DNA from: Leucocoprinus leucothites
Lineage: Eukaryota; Basidiomycota; Agaricomycetes; Agaricales; Agaricaceae
DNA: 64,000 bases
Reading direction: 5' to 3'
Assembly (NCBI GenBank): GCA_013368445.1
Contig: JAACJO010000018.1
Location: 558,001-622,000 of the forward strand
The translations under genes and the position numbers were made by a program. Positions 1 to 11,020 of the stretch are shown here, piece after piece. Within the stretch, counting starts at the first letter, position 1; each line of letters opens with the position of its first letter. Under the pieces are notes generated by a model that worked only from the letters and a program-made list of their open reading frames with translations, was not told the origin of the DNA and did not search any database.

Positions 1-951
1 GTACCCAAACCTGAAGAGGATGCAGCTTTGGAACATAGCAGCAACCTCATAGAGGTTGAAGTGATCAAATCAGACTATGGTTCAGACACAAATGAATTCC
101 TGAGTGCAATCCATGATAATATTATAGACATTGAATCAGATTGGATGTCAGATACTGAGATCCTTATTGCTGAGGACAAAGTGATTGAGATTTCCTCTAA
201 TGAAGAGGATATCACTAATGGCATGCACCATAGTGCCAGATCAAATGAACCCATTAGTGACATAGAAGTCGACAATAATAATGATATTGAAATAGTTGTA
301 GTATCATTTGCAGGACAATCTGTATCCAAGGAAAAAACTCGTGATCCTATAATCATAAATGCTGAACTGGCATATGCAATATCTGATACATCGGATATCT
401 CACCAAATTCCAAATCAAGGAAAATGGCACTTCTCTATTGAACTAAAGAACAATTGGTTCAACCTCAATTATCTGATAGAGAAAAGCGATATCTAGGTTC
501 TCTTGTAACTATTAATGGCATGGAAGCCTGGACCCTTTGGGATTCAGGCAGTACTATGTCAGGGGTAACCCTGACTTTCACTGAAATAGCAAAAATCAAA
601 GTAAGTGAATTAGTTGACATCCAAACCTTACAGTTGGGAACTGTAGGTAGTCAATCCAATGTATGCTATGGAGCCATGTTAGGAATATCTATTGAGGGTA
701 CAGAGTATCCCACTTACATGGACATAGCAAACTTTGATTGTTATTATGTCATATTGGGTACCCCTTTTATGTGCAAATACAAAGTCAAACTCAATTTTGA
801 AAAATCATGCATTATCATAAGCAGCAGAGATGTGCACTTAAGATTATTTATGGAGCATACACATCATTGGCCCTCCAATGACTGATCTGAGTACTTCTCA
901 AACCAGGAATGATAACCATTGGAAGAAACCACCTGATAAATCTAGTAGTTT
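1..951 (+). pseudogene. Gypsy family A gag-end/retropepsin fragment
   Basis: This is the end of a Ty3/gypsy gag-protease region that enters the window already in progress. Open frames run 28-441 and 454-885 and are separated by a stop. The second frame has the aspartic-protease active site as DSGS near its residue 30 and the typical later segment VILGTPFMCKYKVKL, so it is a retropepsin-like domain that would cleave the Gag-Pol polyprotein. A close copy lies at 48060-48981. Past 885 the frame is broken, and the sequence at 900-951 matches the pol region encoded on the minus strand near 38060-38110. The acidic stretch before the protease is the gag C-terminus or a linker. The fragment is decayed and unlikely to be functional. 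Confidence 0.8.
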
Positions 952-1604
952 TGTTATGTATATTGATTACATCTAATATTTGTTCCATCTACAATGCAAA
1001 GTTGATATTAGCTTTACTTAAGTAATATTGCAATTATGTTTGCCTTATATTTGTTCTTATATTTTCTTATCTTGTTTTGACTTATTTACTTTGACTCATT
1101 TTGACTCATTTGGTTTTGTTTACATTTTGATGACATGTGATTGTTAAATATAGCTGTGCTATCTTTGGACTTACCTTGTGATCTTCTCAGATGATCAAAG
1201 AAGAACTTCTTTAGAAGAACTTCTAAAGCTTCTTTGACAGATCATGTCTTATATAGTTTGATTAGCATTAAGGAAGCTGTATGCTTCTCTTCATTCATTA
1301 GAAGCCCTTGACCCTAGTTAATATTAGATACAGACTTGCATATATAAGTCATCAACATCTACTAAGGAGAAACATTGTTTCTACTTGGTTAGGTGGAGGC
1401 TCAATACAAGCCTTTATCTATAGAAAGTCAAATTGAACTTATGTCTTAAGATCTCAATTACCAAGTCTTTGACTCTTATAATTGCTGTATTATAACTCTG
1501 ACTTAGTAAATGACAAAGTCATTTACTGAGAAGGAGTCCCCTTTGATAAGATCAACTTGATACTTATTGCACCAGCTTAGGACTGGGCCAGTGTCACTAT
1601 AACA
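952..1604 (+). repeat. Solo LTR, gypsy family B (copy L1)
   Basis: A 653-bp LTR beginning TGTTATGTATATTG and ending CACTATAACA. It interrupts family A pol: the sequence either side is continuous in the undisturbed copy near 38060-38000 (minus strand). The right flank is GGTCT. The left flank is AGTTT, which differs from GGTCT by one G-to-A and one C-to-T change, so the 5-bp target duplication is recognisable but decayed. Confidence 0.88.
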
Positions 1605-1693
1605 GGTCTGATTGAGAAGGACATTCCCTGCATTCAAGAGGAAATATTCTCAGAGTACTCCAATATGATGCTGGGTACACCTGACAAATTGTT
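1605..1693 (+). pseudogene. Gypsy family A pol sliver between LTRs
   Basis: Eighty-nine bases of pol (LIEKDIPCIQEEIFSEYSNM) lying between the protease and the reverse transcriptase of family A. They align with the reverse complement of about 37985-38070. The piece continues from 951 once LTR L1 is removed and is then cut by the LTR starting at 1694. Confidence 0.8.
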
Positions 1694-2344
1694 TGTTATA
1701 GTGATGCCAGCCTGGTCCTAAGCTGGTGCGATAAGTATCAAGTAGATCTTATCAAAGGGGACTCCTTCTTGGTAAGTGACAAAGTTGTTTACAAAGTCAG
1801 AGTTTATAATACGGCAATTATAGAGTTAAGACTTTAGTAATTGAGATCTTAGAGCTTAAGTTCAATTCAACTTTGTTTAGATAAAGACTTGTATTGAGTC
1901 TCCACCTAAATAAGTAGAAACAATGTTTCTCCTTGGTAGATGTTGATGACTTATATATGATACAAGTCTGTATCTATTATTAACTAGGGCTAAGGGCTTC
2001 TAATAAAAGAAGAGAAGCATACAGCTTCCTTAACACTAATTAAACTATATAAGATGCGATCTGTCAAAGAAGCTTTAGAAGTTCTTCTTTGATCATCTGA
2101 TCAATCACAAGTTAAGTCCAAATATAGCACAGCTATATTTAACAATCACATGTCATCAAAACATAAACTAAACTAAACAAGTCACAACAAGTCATAATGA
2201 GACAAAGTAAATGAGTCAAAACAAACTAAAGAAAATAATAACAAACAAAGAGGAAAACATAATTGCAATATTACTTAAGTAAAGCTAATATTGACTTTGT
2301 ATTGTAGAAAGAACAAATACTAGATATAATCAATATATATAACA
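1694..2344 (-). repeat. 3' LTR of gypsy B (L2)
   Basis: A 651-bp LTR, TGTTAT...TAACA on the minus strand, nearly identical to 11487-12137. It abuts a purine-rich tract on its upstream (right) side, as expected for a 3' LTR. Its left flank is family A pol. Confidence 0.9.
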
Positions 2345-2359
2345 TTATCCCTTTCCTAA
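2345..2359 (-). other. Polypurine tract of gypsy B
   Basis: On the minus strand the sequence immediately before the 3' LTR reads AGGAAAGGGATAA, a purine run that would prime plus-strand cDNA synthesis. A perfect hairpin (CTAAGATGT/ACATCTTAG) lies just upstream, near 2361-2380. Confidence 0.7.
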
Positions 2360-2791
2360 CTAAGATGTCCACATCTTAGTAACTATCTAAGTCACTAAGG
2401 TAAATTACCTTCACTGTCTATGTTGAAGTTGGCTTCATTATCATAATAAGATTTGTAATTGCCATCTTTGTATGGTGGTGTAAGGGGGCATTCTCCCTCA
2501 TAGATGCGAGTAGTCCTGCCATGATGGGGGTGTCCATTTGGGCTTTGTCCTCAATGGTTTGGATGGGAGGAATGGACTGAGGTCTGGAGATGACCATACT
2601 GTCATCCTCATGGTGTGGGTTTATGGCCTTGTCACGGCATAAAAGGAGGGTTGTAGGTGGGGCTGAGAGTGGTGGTGTTAACGGCCATGGATGTTGGATT
2701 ATGTCATTCAGATTGAAGTCCAACAGCATTGGTGATGGGGGCACAGTGATTGCTGGTTGGTACACCGGGCTGTCCAGGCTGTACTCTGTTA

Positions 2792-3006
2792 CAGTGGCTC
2801 AAAAAACTGTCCCAATGTTTTCGCATTTTGGACATATTTGCTAATACCAGGGCAGATATATGGCCTAGCATCCTGAAAATATTCACACAGGTACCTTGAC
2901 ATATTGGGAGCATATATTCCCATGATCACATGACCTTGTCCATCAATGAATTAGTAATGAGTTATTGAAAATATCTACTCATTGGGACAGTTTTTTGACC
3001 CCCTGT
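2792..3006 (+). repeat. Left long terminal inverted repeat of M1
   Basis: About 210 bp matching the reverse complement of 4172-4381. The block itself begins and ends with inverted copies of TCAAAAAACTGTCCCAAT, giving a MITE-like unit at each end of the transposon. Confidence 0.8.
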
Positions 3007-3138
3007 CAGCCTCCCAGTATCTATCTTGTAACATGCCAGGGGAGCATCAGGGCAGGTGTGGGAGTAGTAAACAAGATCATGTGACCTTGGTTGACATGTT
3101 GAGATGGCTACAACTGTCTTTCTTCCTGCCACTACATC

Positions 3139-4155
3139 ATGAAAGCTATCTCCTCTACCTAATACTCCCAAGTCACTTCTCTTCTCAAAGATGGCTATTC
3201 CTTGTGCCATATTGAACATAAAACTAGTCTAGGCAAGTCTACTGTTGGGAGGATCAATAAAGAAGTTGATGGGGACAAGGAAAACAACAAGGGAGGACGT
3301 CCTTCCAAGCTTTCTCCTCATGATAAAAAAGCAATAATTCACCAAATAACCTCTGGAAAGCTAGATAATGCTGTCCAGGCTACAAATTTCATTAACTCTA
3401 CTCTGTCTGACCCTGTCACACCCCAAACTGTCAGAAATACCCTTCAGGATAATGGATTTTGCTCTGTAACCAAGATCAAATGACCTCTACTCAAAAAGCA
3501 ACATTGTGAGGAATGCCTTGACTCTGCACATGAACATAGGAATTGGACAGTGGAGGACTGGATGAGGGTGTTGTGGACAGATGAAACAAAGATCAACAGG
3601 ATTGGGTCAGATGGAAAGGTGTATACCTGGAAGGAGAGGGGGGAACCACTGTCAGATAGGACCACTCTCCCTACTGTCAAACATGGAGGAGGTGGTAACA
3701 TGATGGTGTGGGGGTGTATGGGGTGGAATGGGGTAGGAAAGCTGATTGAGGTTCAAGGGAATATGGATGCAGTGAAATACTGCGAGATTTTGGACAATGG
3801 GGTGGTGGAAAGCTTTGAAAAGTTGGAGATGGAGGAGAAGAGGATATTCCAACAGGATAATGACCCAAAACACACCTCAAAACTGGGACAACAATGGTTT
3901 GTAAATAACAATATTCAGGTTATATCATGGCCTGCACAATCCCCTGACCTAAATCCCATTGAACACCTCTGGACCTACCTGAAGGACCAGCTGAAGGCAT
4001 ATGAAAGACCACCTAAGGGAGTATTTGAATTGTGGGAGAGGCTAGTAGAGGAGTGGAATAAGATTCCAGCAGAAAGGTGCCAAAGGCTGATAGAAACCAT
4101 GCCCAGAAGGATTGAGGCAGTTGTCAGGGCAAGAGGAGGTCATACAAAGTATTGA
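3139..4155 (+). pseudogene. Tc1/mariner DDE transposase of M1
   Basis: A 339-codon reading frame opening MKAISST. Residues about 10-90 form the paired helix-turn-helix DNA-binding region, with GGRPSKLSPHDKK as the linker typical of Tc1 transposases. The catalytic domain shows the three acidic positions in VLWTDETK, FQQDNDPKHTSK and SPDLNPIEHLW, matching the DD34E pattern. There are two in-frame stops: a TAA early in the N-terminus, where the other copies have Gln, and a TGA at about 3481. The rest is uninterrupted, so this copy was active recently but cannot make full-length protein. Start chosen from the conserved M shared with the copies at 20244 and 50804. Confidence 0.9.
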
Positions 4156-4171
4156 GTAGGTAGATAACAGA

Positions 4172-4381
4172 GGGTCAAAAAACTGTCCCAATGAGTAGAT
4201 ATTTTCGATAATTCATTAATAATTCATTGATGGACAAGGTCATGTGATCATGGGAATATATGCTCCCAATATGTCAAGGTACCTGTGTGAATATTTTCAG
4301 GATGCTAGGCCATATATCTGCCCTGGTATTAGCAAATATGTCCAAAATGCGAAAACATTGGGACAGTTTTTTGAGCCACTG
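4172..4381 (-). repeat. Right long terminal inverted repeat of M1
   Basis: Mirror of the left block. It ends ACTG next to the TA target duplication. Near-identical blocks flank the other mariner copies, M2 (20380-20591) and M3. Confidence 0.8.
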
Positions 4382-5353
4382 TAGGTCTGGAGATGGACTG
4401 CAGAGCAAGAGCTTTGGCGGCATCAACTCCTTCGGTAATGGATAGTGCTGCCAGGGCAACTGGGGGTAAGTCCTGTCAAGCAACTCCTTTATAAGGATTT
4501 TGGGCACAATACTTGGTGAAATGGCCAGGGGCAAAAGTGTCACACCAGGTGCAGTGATATCCTGGGCAAAGTGTCTTGATATGACCCATTCTGTGACATA
4601 TGTTGCAGGTTTGACTAGTATGTCCAGACTGAGTCACGTCTCGATTGGTATTTCGAGGAGGCTCGTTAGTAGGCATTGGAGGGGGTGTACTTGGTAATAT
4701 GGCATTGTGTGTAGCCACATCATCACGTTGTTGAGGTTTGACGCTAGGAGAGGTAGTTTCTCCTTTGTCATTAGCTGAGGAGCACTCAGGATACGATGAA
4801 CATATCCATTTGGAGCTTGTTGACAGTTGAGCATAGCAAAGTAATTTCCATCTGGGTCAGTGCATTGGATGCATCCAACAATGTTCAGAGTATAGGGACC
4901 CTGAGGGATATGATGTGCCAGGTCACCAATGTAGAAGTCCATTTCTTCCTGGAGACGCTTGTACTCACTTCGTGCAGAAGCAAGAGCATCAAGGCAATTC
5001 CCAATGTTGTAGACATATGAAGTGAGTCTAGGATTGCTGCCATAGGTGGACAGAAAGTCAACAGCTGTCTGTTTTTGAAGAAATGCATGTCGTAGGGTGG
5101 TATTCTCCAAATAGGGTGAAGAGTTTTCACTCTTAGAGTTTCTGCCTGTACTATCTCCAGCAGGGGCAGAGGTGCCTTGTTCTTGTGATGGGGTAAGATC
5201 AGGACTTTCTTTGACCTTGTTCGCATTGTCGATGGTGTTGGTCGGTGTAATAGGAGAAGTAAGAGATGAGGGCAATTCACAAATAATAGTTCTAAAGACT
5301 GGGACTGTTGGTTGTTCACTGACTTCTGGAGTAGTCATTGAAGCTGGGGAATG

Positions 5354-8300
5354 TTAAGAGAGATTGTGCTGAGTTTTATACTCTTGAATAATTTCGTTTG
5401 AATTTTCAAGATTTTTCTCTGGTTCCCATGAGTCTTCAGTTGGTCCGTATCCTTTCCAATGTATTAGGTATTCTATTTTTGTTCTGGGGTGTAGTCTGCA
5501 AGTTCTATGGTTTAGGACTGCTTTGACTTTGTATTGTTCTTCTCCAGATACAAGAATAGGTGGTAGTTTAGGGTTATGTTTCCTATATATGTCATTCTCA
5601 GTAACTGGCATGAGAAGTGAGGCATGGAACTTGTTGTGAATTTTCCATTTTGGTGGTAGTTTGAGTTTGTAGTTGATTGGAGAGGTTTTTCTAATAATAG
5701 TAAAGGGGCCTTCTCTTCTTTGGTTGAGCTTCTTAGAAGTATAGGGCAAAGGGAGATTTCAGTTATCTAACCAAACTTGGTCTCCTACTTTGAATGGCAT
5801 CCAAGGTTGGTTCTTTTATTGAGCCATCATTAGATGTGTTTGTTCATGTGCCTCTAAGGCTGCTTCTGGAACTTGTTCTAAGAATAGAGACTTTTCATCA
5901 ATAGAAGGTGTATCTGTTTCTTTGTCTGAGATAAATGCTTGTGGGTTGTACCCTAAGATTAATTCGTATGGTGAGTGTTTTCTTCCAGAATGGGGTTTCA
6001 TATTGTGTATGAATTCAATCATTGGAAGTGCTTGTTTCCATATGGTTGGGTTTTGTGATGTGTAAACTGCTAAATAAAACTCGATTTCTTAGTTATATCT
6101 TTTGGTAGTACTGTCTGTCTGTGGGTGATATGCTGTAGACAGGGCTGGTGTAATATTGAGTTTTTCATATAGTTTTTGCATTGATTTAGCAGCAAATTGT
6201 GGATCTCGATCTGAGATAATTTTGTTGGGTGTTCTGTATTTCAAAAATACTTTGTCAATAAGAATTTCAGCAATGCCATCAGCATTTACTGTCTTCTTTG
6301 TTGGAGTTAGAATTATCCCTTTCATAAGTCCATGGTCCACTATGGACAATATACAATCATAACCATTGTCAGGTGGTAGATCGGTGATTAGATCCATGGA
6401 TATTTGGGAAAAGGGTTTTGTAGAAGAAGGGCCTTTGATTGGTTGCATTGGTGGTTTAACCAGATGATGGTTTATTTTGTATTGTTGGCAAATAGGGCAT
6501 TCTTTTACGTAGTTCTGAATGTATGTGTTCATTCCAGGCCAGTAAACTAATTTAGATAGTTTACGGAACGTTTCGGTTGTTCCTGGGTGTCCTGATGTCT
6601 CATGATCATGTACACATTGTAGAAGACTTCTTTTGAGTTCGGCATCTTCAGGTATCACATGTCTTCCCTGATATTTATAGGTGCCATCATCTTCAGTAAA
6701 TCTTTCAGAAGGGGTGATCTTCATTTGGTTATTTTTAATTTGTTGTGTGATTTCCTCAGAAAGGAATTTAATGAATTTTTCTGATGGAATCGCAACTAGA
6801 TCTTTGTTATCCTTTCCTTCTGGTACTAAATCGGGTTGTCTGCTGAGTGCATCGGCAAGAGTATTTTTATTTCCAGCCAAGTGCTTTATAGAGTAATGGA
6901 AGCATGTCATGTATAGCATCCATCTTGCTTGGCGTCAGTTTAATTGTTGTGGATCTCACCATCTGGTAAGATTCTCATGATCAGACCATATGATGATAGG
7001 GTGTGTTGATCCTTCAAGATAGTGTTGGCATTCCTTTAGTGCTCTAATAATAGCAAGGAATTCTTGGTCGGACACATGATAGTTTCGTTCAGCAGGGTTA
7101 AGGGTTTGTGAGTAGTAAGCCATAGGGTGCTTATCTCCATTTGAATCTCTTTGGAGTAATACTGCACCGGTAGCAAATGCTGATGTGTCACATTCAATTT
7201 CAAATGGCTTTGATTCATCTACTATTTGTAGAATAGGTTGCTTAAGGAATTGTTCCTTGAGCTTCTCAAAGCTTTTCTGTGCTTCTGGGTTCCATTTGAA
7301 TTTCGTGGTTTTTCGAAGTAATGCATTAAGTGGTTGTGCGATAGCTAAGAAGTTGTGAATGAATTTGCGATAGAAGTTACAGAAACCAATAAACTGTCTG
7401 ATATTTCGAACAGACTTGGGTACAGGCCAATCCTGTATTCCTTTTAGTTTGATTGGGTCCATCTCGATAGAGTCAGGAGTTATGATAACTCCGAGATACT
7501 CTAGATATTGCTTCTCAAATTCGCATTTCTCAGTCTTTAAATACAACTCGTTCTGTTGTAGAATTTTCAAGACTTGTTTAGTAAGTCTTTTGAGTTGTTC
7601 TTTTGTTTTCACATGGATAAGGATGTCATCCATGTAGATAATAACTCCGCCTTTCTCAGTAAGGTCTTTGAATATGTGATCCATCATGGATTGGAAAGTA
7701 GCAGGTGAATTTGTCATTCTGAAGAACATGACTGTAGGTTTGTATAACCCATTAGGAGTGTGGAATGCTGCTTTCCATTCATGTCCTTCATGGATTCGGA
7801 CATTATTGTATCTGAGTCGGACATCTAATTTGGTAAACCAATTAGATCCTTTGAGTTTATCCATGATTTGTGATATGCTTGGTATTGGGTGAGCATTTTT
7901 TATTGTATTCTTCTTAAGGAGTCAATAGTCTTGACATGGGTGTAAGTCTCCTTCTTTCTTTCCTACAAAGAAGAAGGAAGAGGCCATAGGTGATTTGGAT
8001 TTCCAAATATATCCCTTTCGTAGGTTTTCGGAAATGAACTTGTCAAGTTCAGTTCTCTCTTGAGGTGTCAGGTGATAAACTGGCATGTGTTTGGGTTCAA
8101 ATTTGGGTATAGTCTCGATTTTGTGATCCCAAGAACATCTGGGTGGTAATTACTTGGATTCGTCTTTATTGAAGACTTTGAGAAATTGGTGAAATTTCTT
8201 AGGTACGGCTTTCATAGGGTCCAATTCCTGTTTAGGTTTAGTAGCCGAGTTGTGAAGTTGTTGTGATGTGTTAGATTTCACATTGATTTTGTAATATAAC

Positions 8301-8764
8301 TGATTGATGGAATCAGTCTTTGCTTTGGTTAATTTGATTGTGTTTGAGTTTTCATCTCACCAACATAATGACAGTTTCTGCCAATCAATATCAGGGTTGA
8401 ATCTCTTTAACCATGTGATTCCTAAGAATAGTTGGTTTGATCCAAGTTTGACTATTCTTGGAGAGATCATCATAATCTTGTTGTTCACTTCTATTTTTAA
8501 TTTTGTATAGTGAGTTCAACTTCCTGATAAGTTTTGTGTTCCATCAGCATTACAGATCTTGATTGCCTTTTTCATTTTGAATTTCGGCAAGTTGTAAGTG
8601 TCGACTAGTTGTGGGTTGATGAATTCTCCACTAGCTCCTGAATCGAGTAGTGCTTGTAGGTTGTGTTTTGCTCTAGTTGTATGGAGCAATATTGGTACAT
8701 GTACTGTTAATCCTTTATTTGATTGAAGATTGATGATGTCTATCTGATCTTTGTAAGTACTCAA
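5354..8764 (-). pseudogene. pol: Gypsy B pol: protease-RT-RNase H-integrase-chromodomain
   Basis: One continuous frame of about 1137 codons broken only by substitutions to stop. It begins in the -1 frame relative to gag. The protease has LLDSGASGEF. RT (about 7864-7300) keeps the catalytic YMDD in VIIYMDDILIHVK. RNase H has IECDTSAFATGAVL and IWSDHENL. The integrase zinc region (H...HPG...CPICQQ) is followed by MDLITDLPP and ISDRDPQFAA. The third catalytic residue is lost, because the usual DGQTER reads DSTTKR (E to K). A chromodomain follows (YLIHWKGYGPTEDSWEP, about 5350-5480), of the kind that steers insertion to heterochromatin. Stops near 8516, 8360, 8150, 7925, 6955, 6089 and 5816 are mostly explained by C-to-T or G-to-A changes. 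Confidence 0.92.
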
Positions 8765-10919
8765 AAATTTTCATTTGAGTATTCTTGAAATGGATCATCT
8801 TCATTGCTAGCTTGATCTATTTCATAGACCATGGTGTTGGGATCTTTCCTCTTAGGCTTGAAAGGTCTATGATTCCCTTGCCTCAGTTTGGGCTTGGACT
8901 TCTGCATCAGCTTTGGTCCCATGTTTGTCTTTCCTGTGGACTTAAACCAAACCTTCCTTGCTGGACAAGATTTAGCGAAATGTCCTTTCTTGTGGCAGAA
9001 GAAGCATTCTCCTCTCTTGAGTGCAACTCTCTGTTCGTCAGTGAGAACGTTATTGATGATGTGGGAGTATAGTGAACCATAGACATCTCTGTCTGTGTTG
9101 CTTGGTCCTTCATTGTACATTTCATTGATGCCTTCTCCTTCACTCTCCTCTTCTTCAGGATTATCATCATCCTCTGTGCCAAGTTTGTATATACCTCCAT
9201 TGTCTGTTCCCCAATCATCTTTGACTGATAATTGGTATATTCCTCTCGATATTCTGCTGATATCCATGTCCCACTCGGATTGGCTGGGTCTAGATATGGG
9301 TTGATTATGGATGTCATTATATTGTGGTTGGGATCCGTATTGTCTACTATTCTTTTTGGTCTTTCTTGATCTATTTGAAGATCCTGGAGTAGAATTTCCA
9401 ATGCGGTATCTCTTTTGTTCTTGGACAACTTTGTATGCTTGTCTTGCAGCAGTTTTCCACTCTGCAAGGGTTTGGGGATCAGCTTGAATTGCTTCGAATC
9501 TGATGTCATTGTCAAGTCCTTCAGCAAAGTAGGATTGGAGAGAAGTGCTGTCAGTAAGTCCTGCATGTGAGGCAAGGATGGAAAAATTGGCGATGTACTC
9601 CTTGATGTATTTGCTTTGTTGTCTATAATAACGGAGCTCTCTTTCAGCCTCAAAGCTCTGTTGTGTTGGAGCAAATGACTGTTCGAGCACGTTCTTGAAT
9701 TGGTCAAAGGTGTGTGCAATGTATCCTGCTTGGGTAGCTGCAGTTGCTTGACTAAGTCTGTAATCCTGTTGCCATAACTTGACAGCTCCATCGAGTAATC
9801 CAAGGGTGTAGTTGATTCTTGCTTGGTCATCTGTGACACCATATGAGTCAAAGTAGAGTTTGACTTCGGCCATCCATGGTCTGTAATAGCTGGGGTTGCC
9901 ATCAAACCTGTTGGGCTTTGGGTATTTGAGCTGGAATCCTGCTTGGGGTTGTGCCATTGGATTTGGCAGGGGGTTTGGATTAGGATTTGGTGGTCCTGCT
10001 CCTGGTCCTCCAGGCAGATTACCTCCAGGACTTGGTGGTCCTCCTTGTGGTCTTGGTGGTGGTGGTGTAGGACTTCTCCGATTTGAAGATCCTCCTGTAT
10101 TGAGGATATTTGCCTTTGCTTTCCCTTTTGGTTGGGTGTTAGTGGGTATGGTGATTGTGGTACTGGCTGTAGCAATGTTAGGATTGGTTGATGGTAAGGT
10201 ACTGGTACTGGCAATACTGGTGGGGGAATTGGTAAAGCTAAAGGGGATAGGGTTTGTAATGGGACTGAGGAACCTTGGGCTATGTCCAAGGGCTGGGCTC
10301 GAGGTGTAAGAAGGGGGTCTATCAACTCTGGGCTTTTCTGGAGATTTGAGTTTGAGATTATCAATTGCCTTGCAAGTTCTTCTGCTTCCTCTTCAGTTCG
10401 ATCTCCTTCAGATTCTTGTTGGCTTCTTTCTCCACTATCTGTTCCTTCTTTGTCTTCTTTGTCAGATTCAGATTCTTCTGAGCTTGGAGTATCAACTCTG
10501 GGCTCTGAATTATTTTCTTGTGAGGTTTCTCCAATTCTTGGAGTTGCGTCGATAATTGGTTTGATGGTCCTACTGGATCTTGCAGGGGTATCTGGGATGT
10601 AGAAGGGTTGTTCTGAGGAGTTTCTTTCGATTTCCTCTTGAAATTGTCTAGAGGTAAATGAGTCGAGTCTATCTGGATCAGCTCCTTGTGTGATTTGTTC
10701 TTTGACTGCTTCAATGAGTTGCTTTCTGTGGTAAGTTTGGAATTCTTGTAGAACTGTGTATTCAGCCTTGGCAGGGATGTAATAGATGTCTTTTCCTTTG
10801 TTGTAGTAGAGCTTTTTGGTTTCTTTGCTCTTCCAGACTCTGTATTTCCCTGATTCACTGAAGATTGAATTGTAGGCTGATTTGGGAAAACATTGTCTGA
10901 GGAACTGTTCTTTGTCCAT
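8761..10919 (-). pseudogene. gag: Gypsy B gag with CCHC knuckle, in two frames
   Basis: The capsid-nucleocapsid precursor. The downstream frame (to the stop at 8761-8763) contains the capsid-like region (YPKPNRFDG...WMAEVKLYF...LRYYRQQ) and one zinc knuckle, CFFCHKKGHFAKSC, before a basic tail. The N-terminal part from ATG 10919 (MDKEQFLRQC...) is in a frame one base away and grades into Pro/Ser-rich linker. The two frames are both open between about 10395 and 10119, so either a single indel or a ribosomal shift joins them. A third frame opening at 11020 (MAESNCKCDNC) may supply still more N-terminus. The upstream frame stays open to 8907, but beyond about 10000 it is a shadow of the capsid frame. 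Confidence 0.85.
8764..8770 (-). promoter_or_regulatory. Predicted -1 ribosomal frameshift site at the gag/pol junction
   Basis: The last gag codons are GAA AAT TTT TGA. The heptamer A AAT TTT fits the X XXY YYZ slippery rule exactly in the gag frame and touches the stop. A -1 slip reads TTG AGT ACT, the first codons of the pol frame, which then stays open into the protease. The geometry matches retroviral gag-pro shifts. I have not folded the downstream RNA. Confidence 0.7.
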
Positions 10920-11020
10920 TGTGGACTGTGACTATGGGTGCCTAAGGAGACACCTGGTATTGTCTTAAATAGTAAATTGTCCTTAAGGCAATTATCACAC
11001 TTGCAGTTTGATTCTGCCAT

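Larger units (their letters stand above)
2792..4381 (+). mobile_element. Tc1/mariner element M1, complete
   Basis: A 1590-bp DNA transposon flanked by TA on both sides (2790-2791, 4382-4383). Its ends are perfect inverted repeats beginning CAGTGGCTCAAAAAACTG. The inverted similarity extends about 210 bp inward on each side and finishes with an oppositely oriented copy of the same core (about 2979-3000 and 4172-4195). It carries one transposase gene on the plus strand. It interrupts the third ORF of gypsy B, so it is younger than that insertion. Confidence 0.93.
2400..5338 (-). pseudogene. Gypsy B third ORF: zinc-knuckle protein, split by a mariner
   Basis: An extra gene downstream of pol, read from 5338 (MTTPEVSEQP...). 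Removing the mariner at 2792-4381 and one TA leaves roughly 450 codons. The N-terminal half is Ser/Thr-rich, then partly helical (residues about 80-170). After a frameshift near 4800 the frame opening at 4718 carries a CCHC knuckle, CNICHRMGHIKTLC, followed by a second Cys/His motif, CTWCDTFAPGHFTKYC. The C-terminus, on the far side of the mariner, is Pro/Asn-rich. The ORF lies in the same frame as pol and is separated from it by one TAA and five codons, so it may once have been a pol extension. I do not recognise the family. A nucleic-acid-binding role is inferred from the knuckles. At least four in-frame stops are present. Confidence 0.65.

Noticed and set aside
1605..1693. Inversion between LTRs at 952-1604 and 1694-2344, like the one at 38.6-49.6 kb
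   Set aside because: Reversing the 89-bp spacer does not pair any flanks, and the spacer is collinear with family A pol as it stands. L1 is explained as a simple solo LTR.
3652..3880. Minus-strand ORFs within the mariner transposases (also at 19446 and 50063)
   Set aside because: Recur only because they are antisense to conserved transposase codons.
8907..9990. Long ORF overlapping the gypsy B capsid in another frame (part of a 670-codon ORF)
   Set aside because: Beyond about 10000 it runs in a different frame from a recognisable capsid and zinc knuckle, and its composition is that of a shadow of Gln/Ser/Pro-rich coding sequence. Only the part before about 10100 is kept as gag.
9896..10309. 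Plus-strand Gly-rich ORF of 137 codons
   Set aside because: It is the complement of the Pro-rich gag linker and has no independent support.
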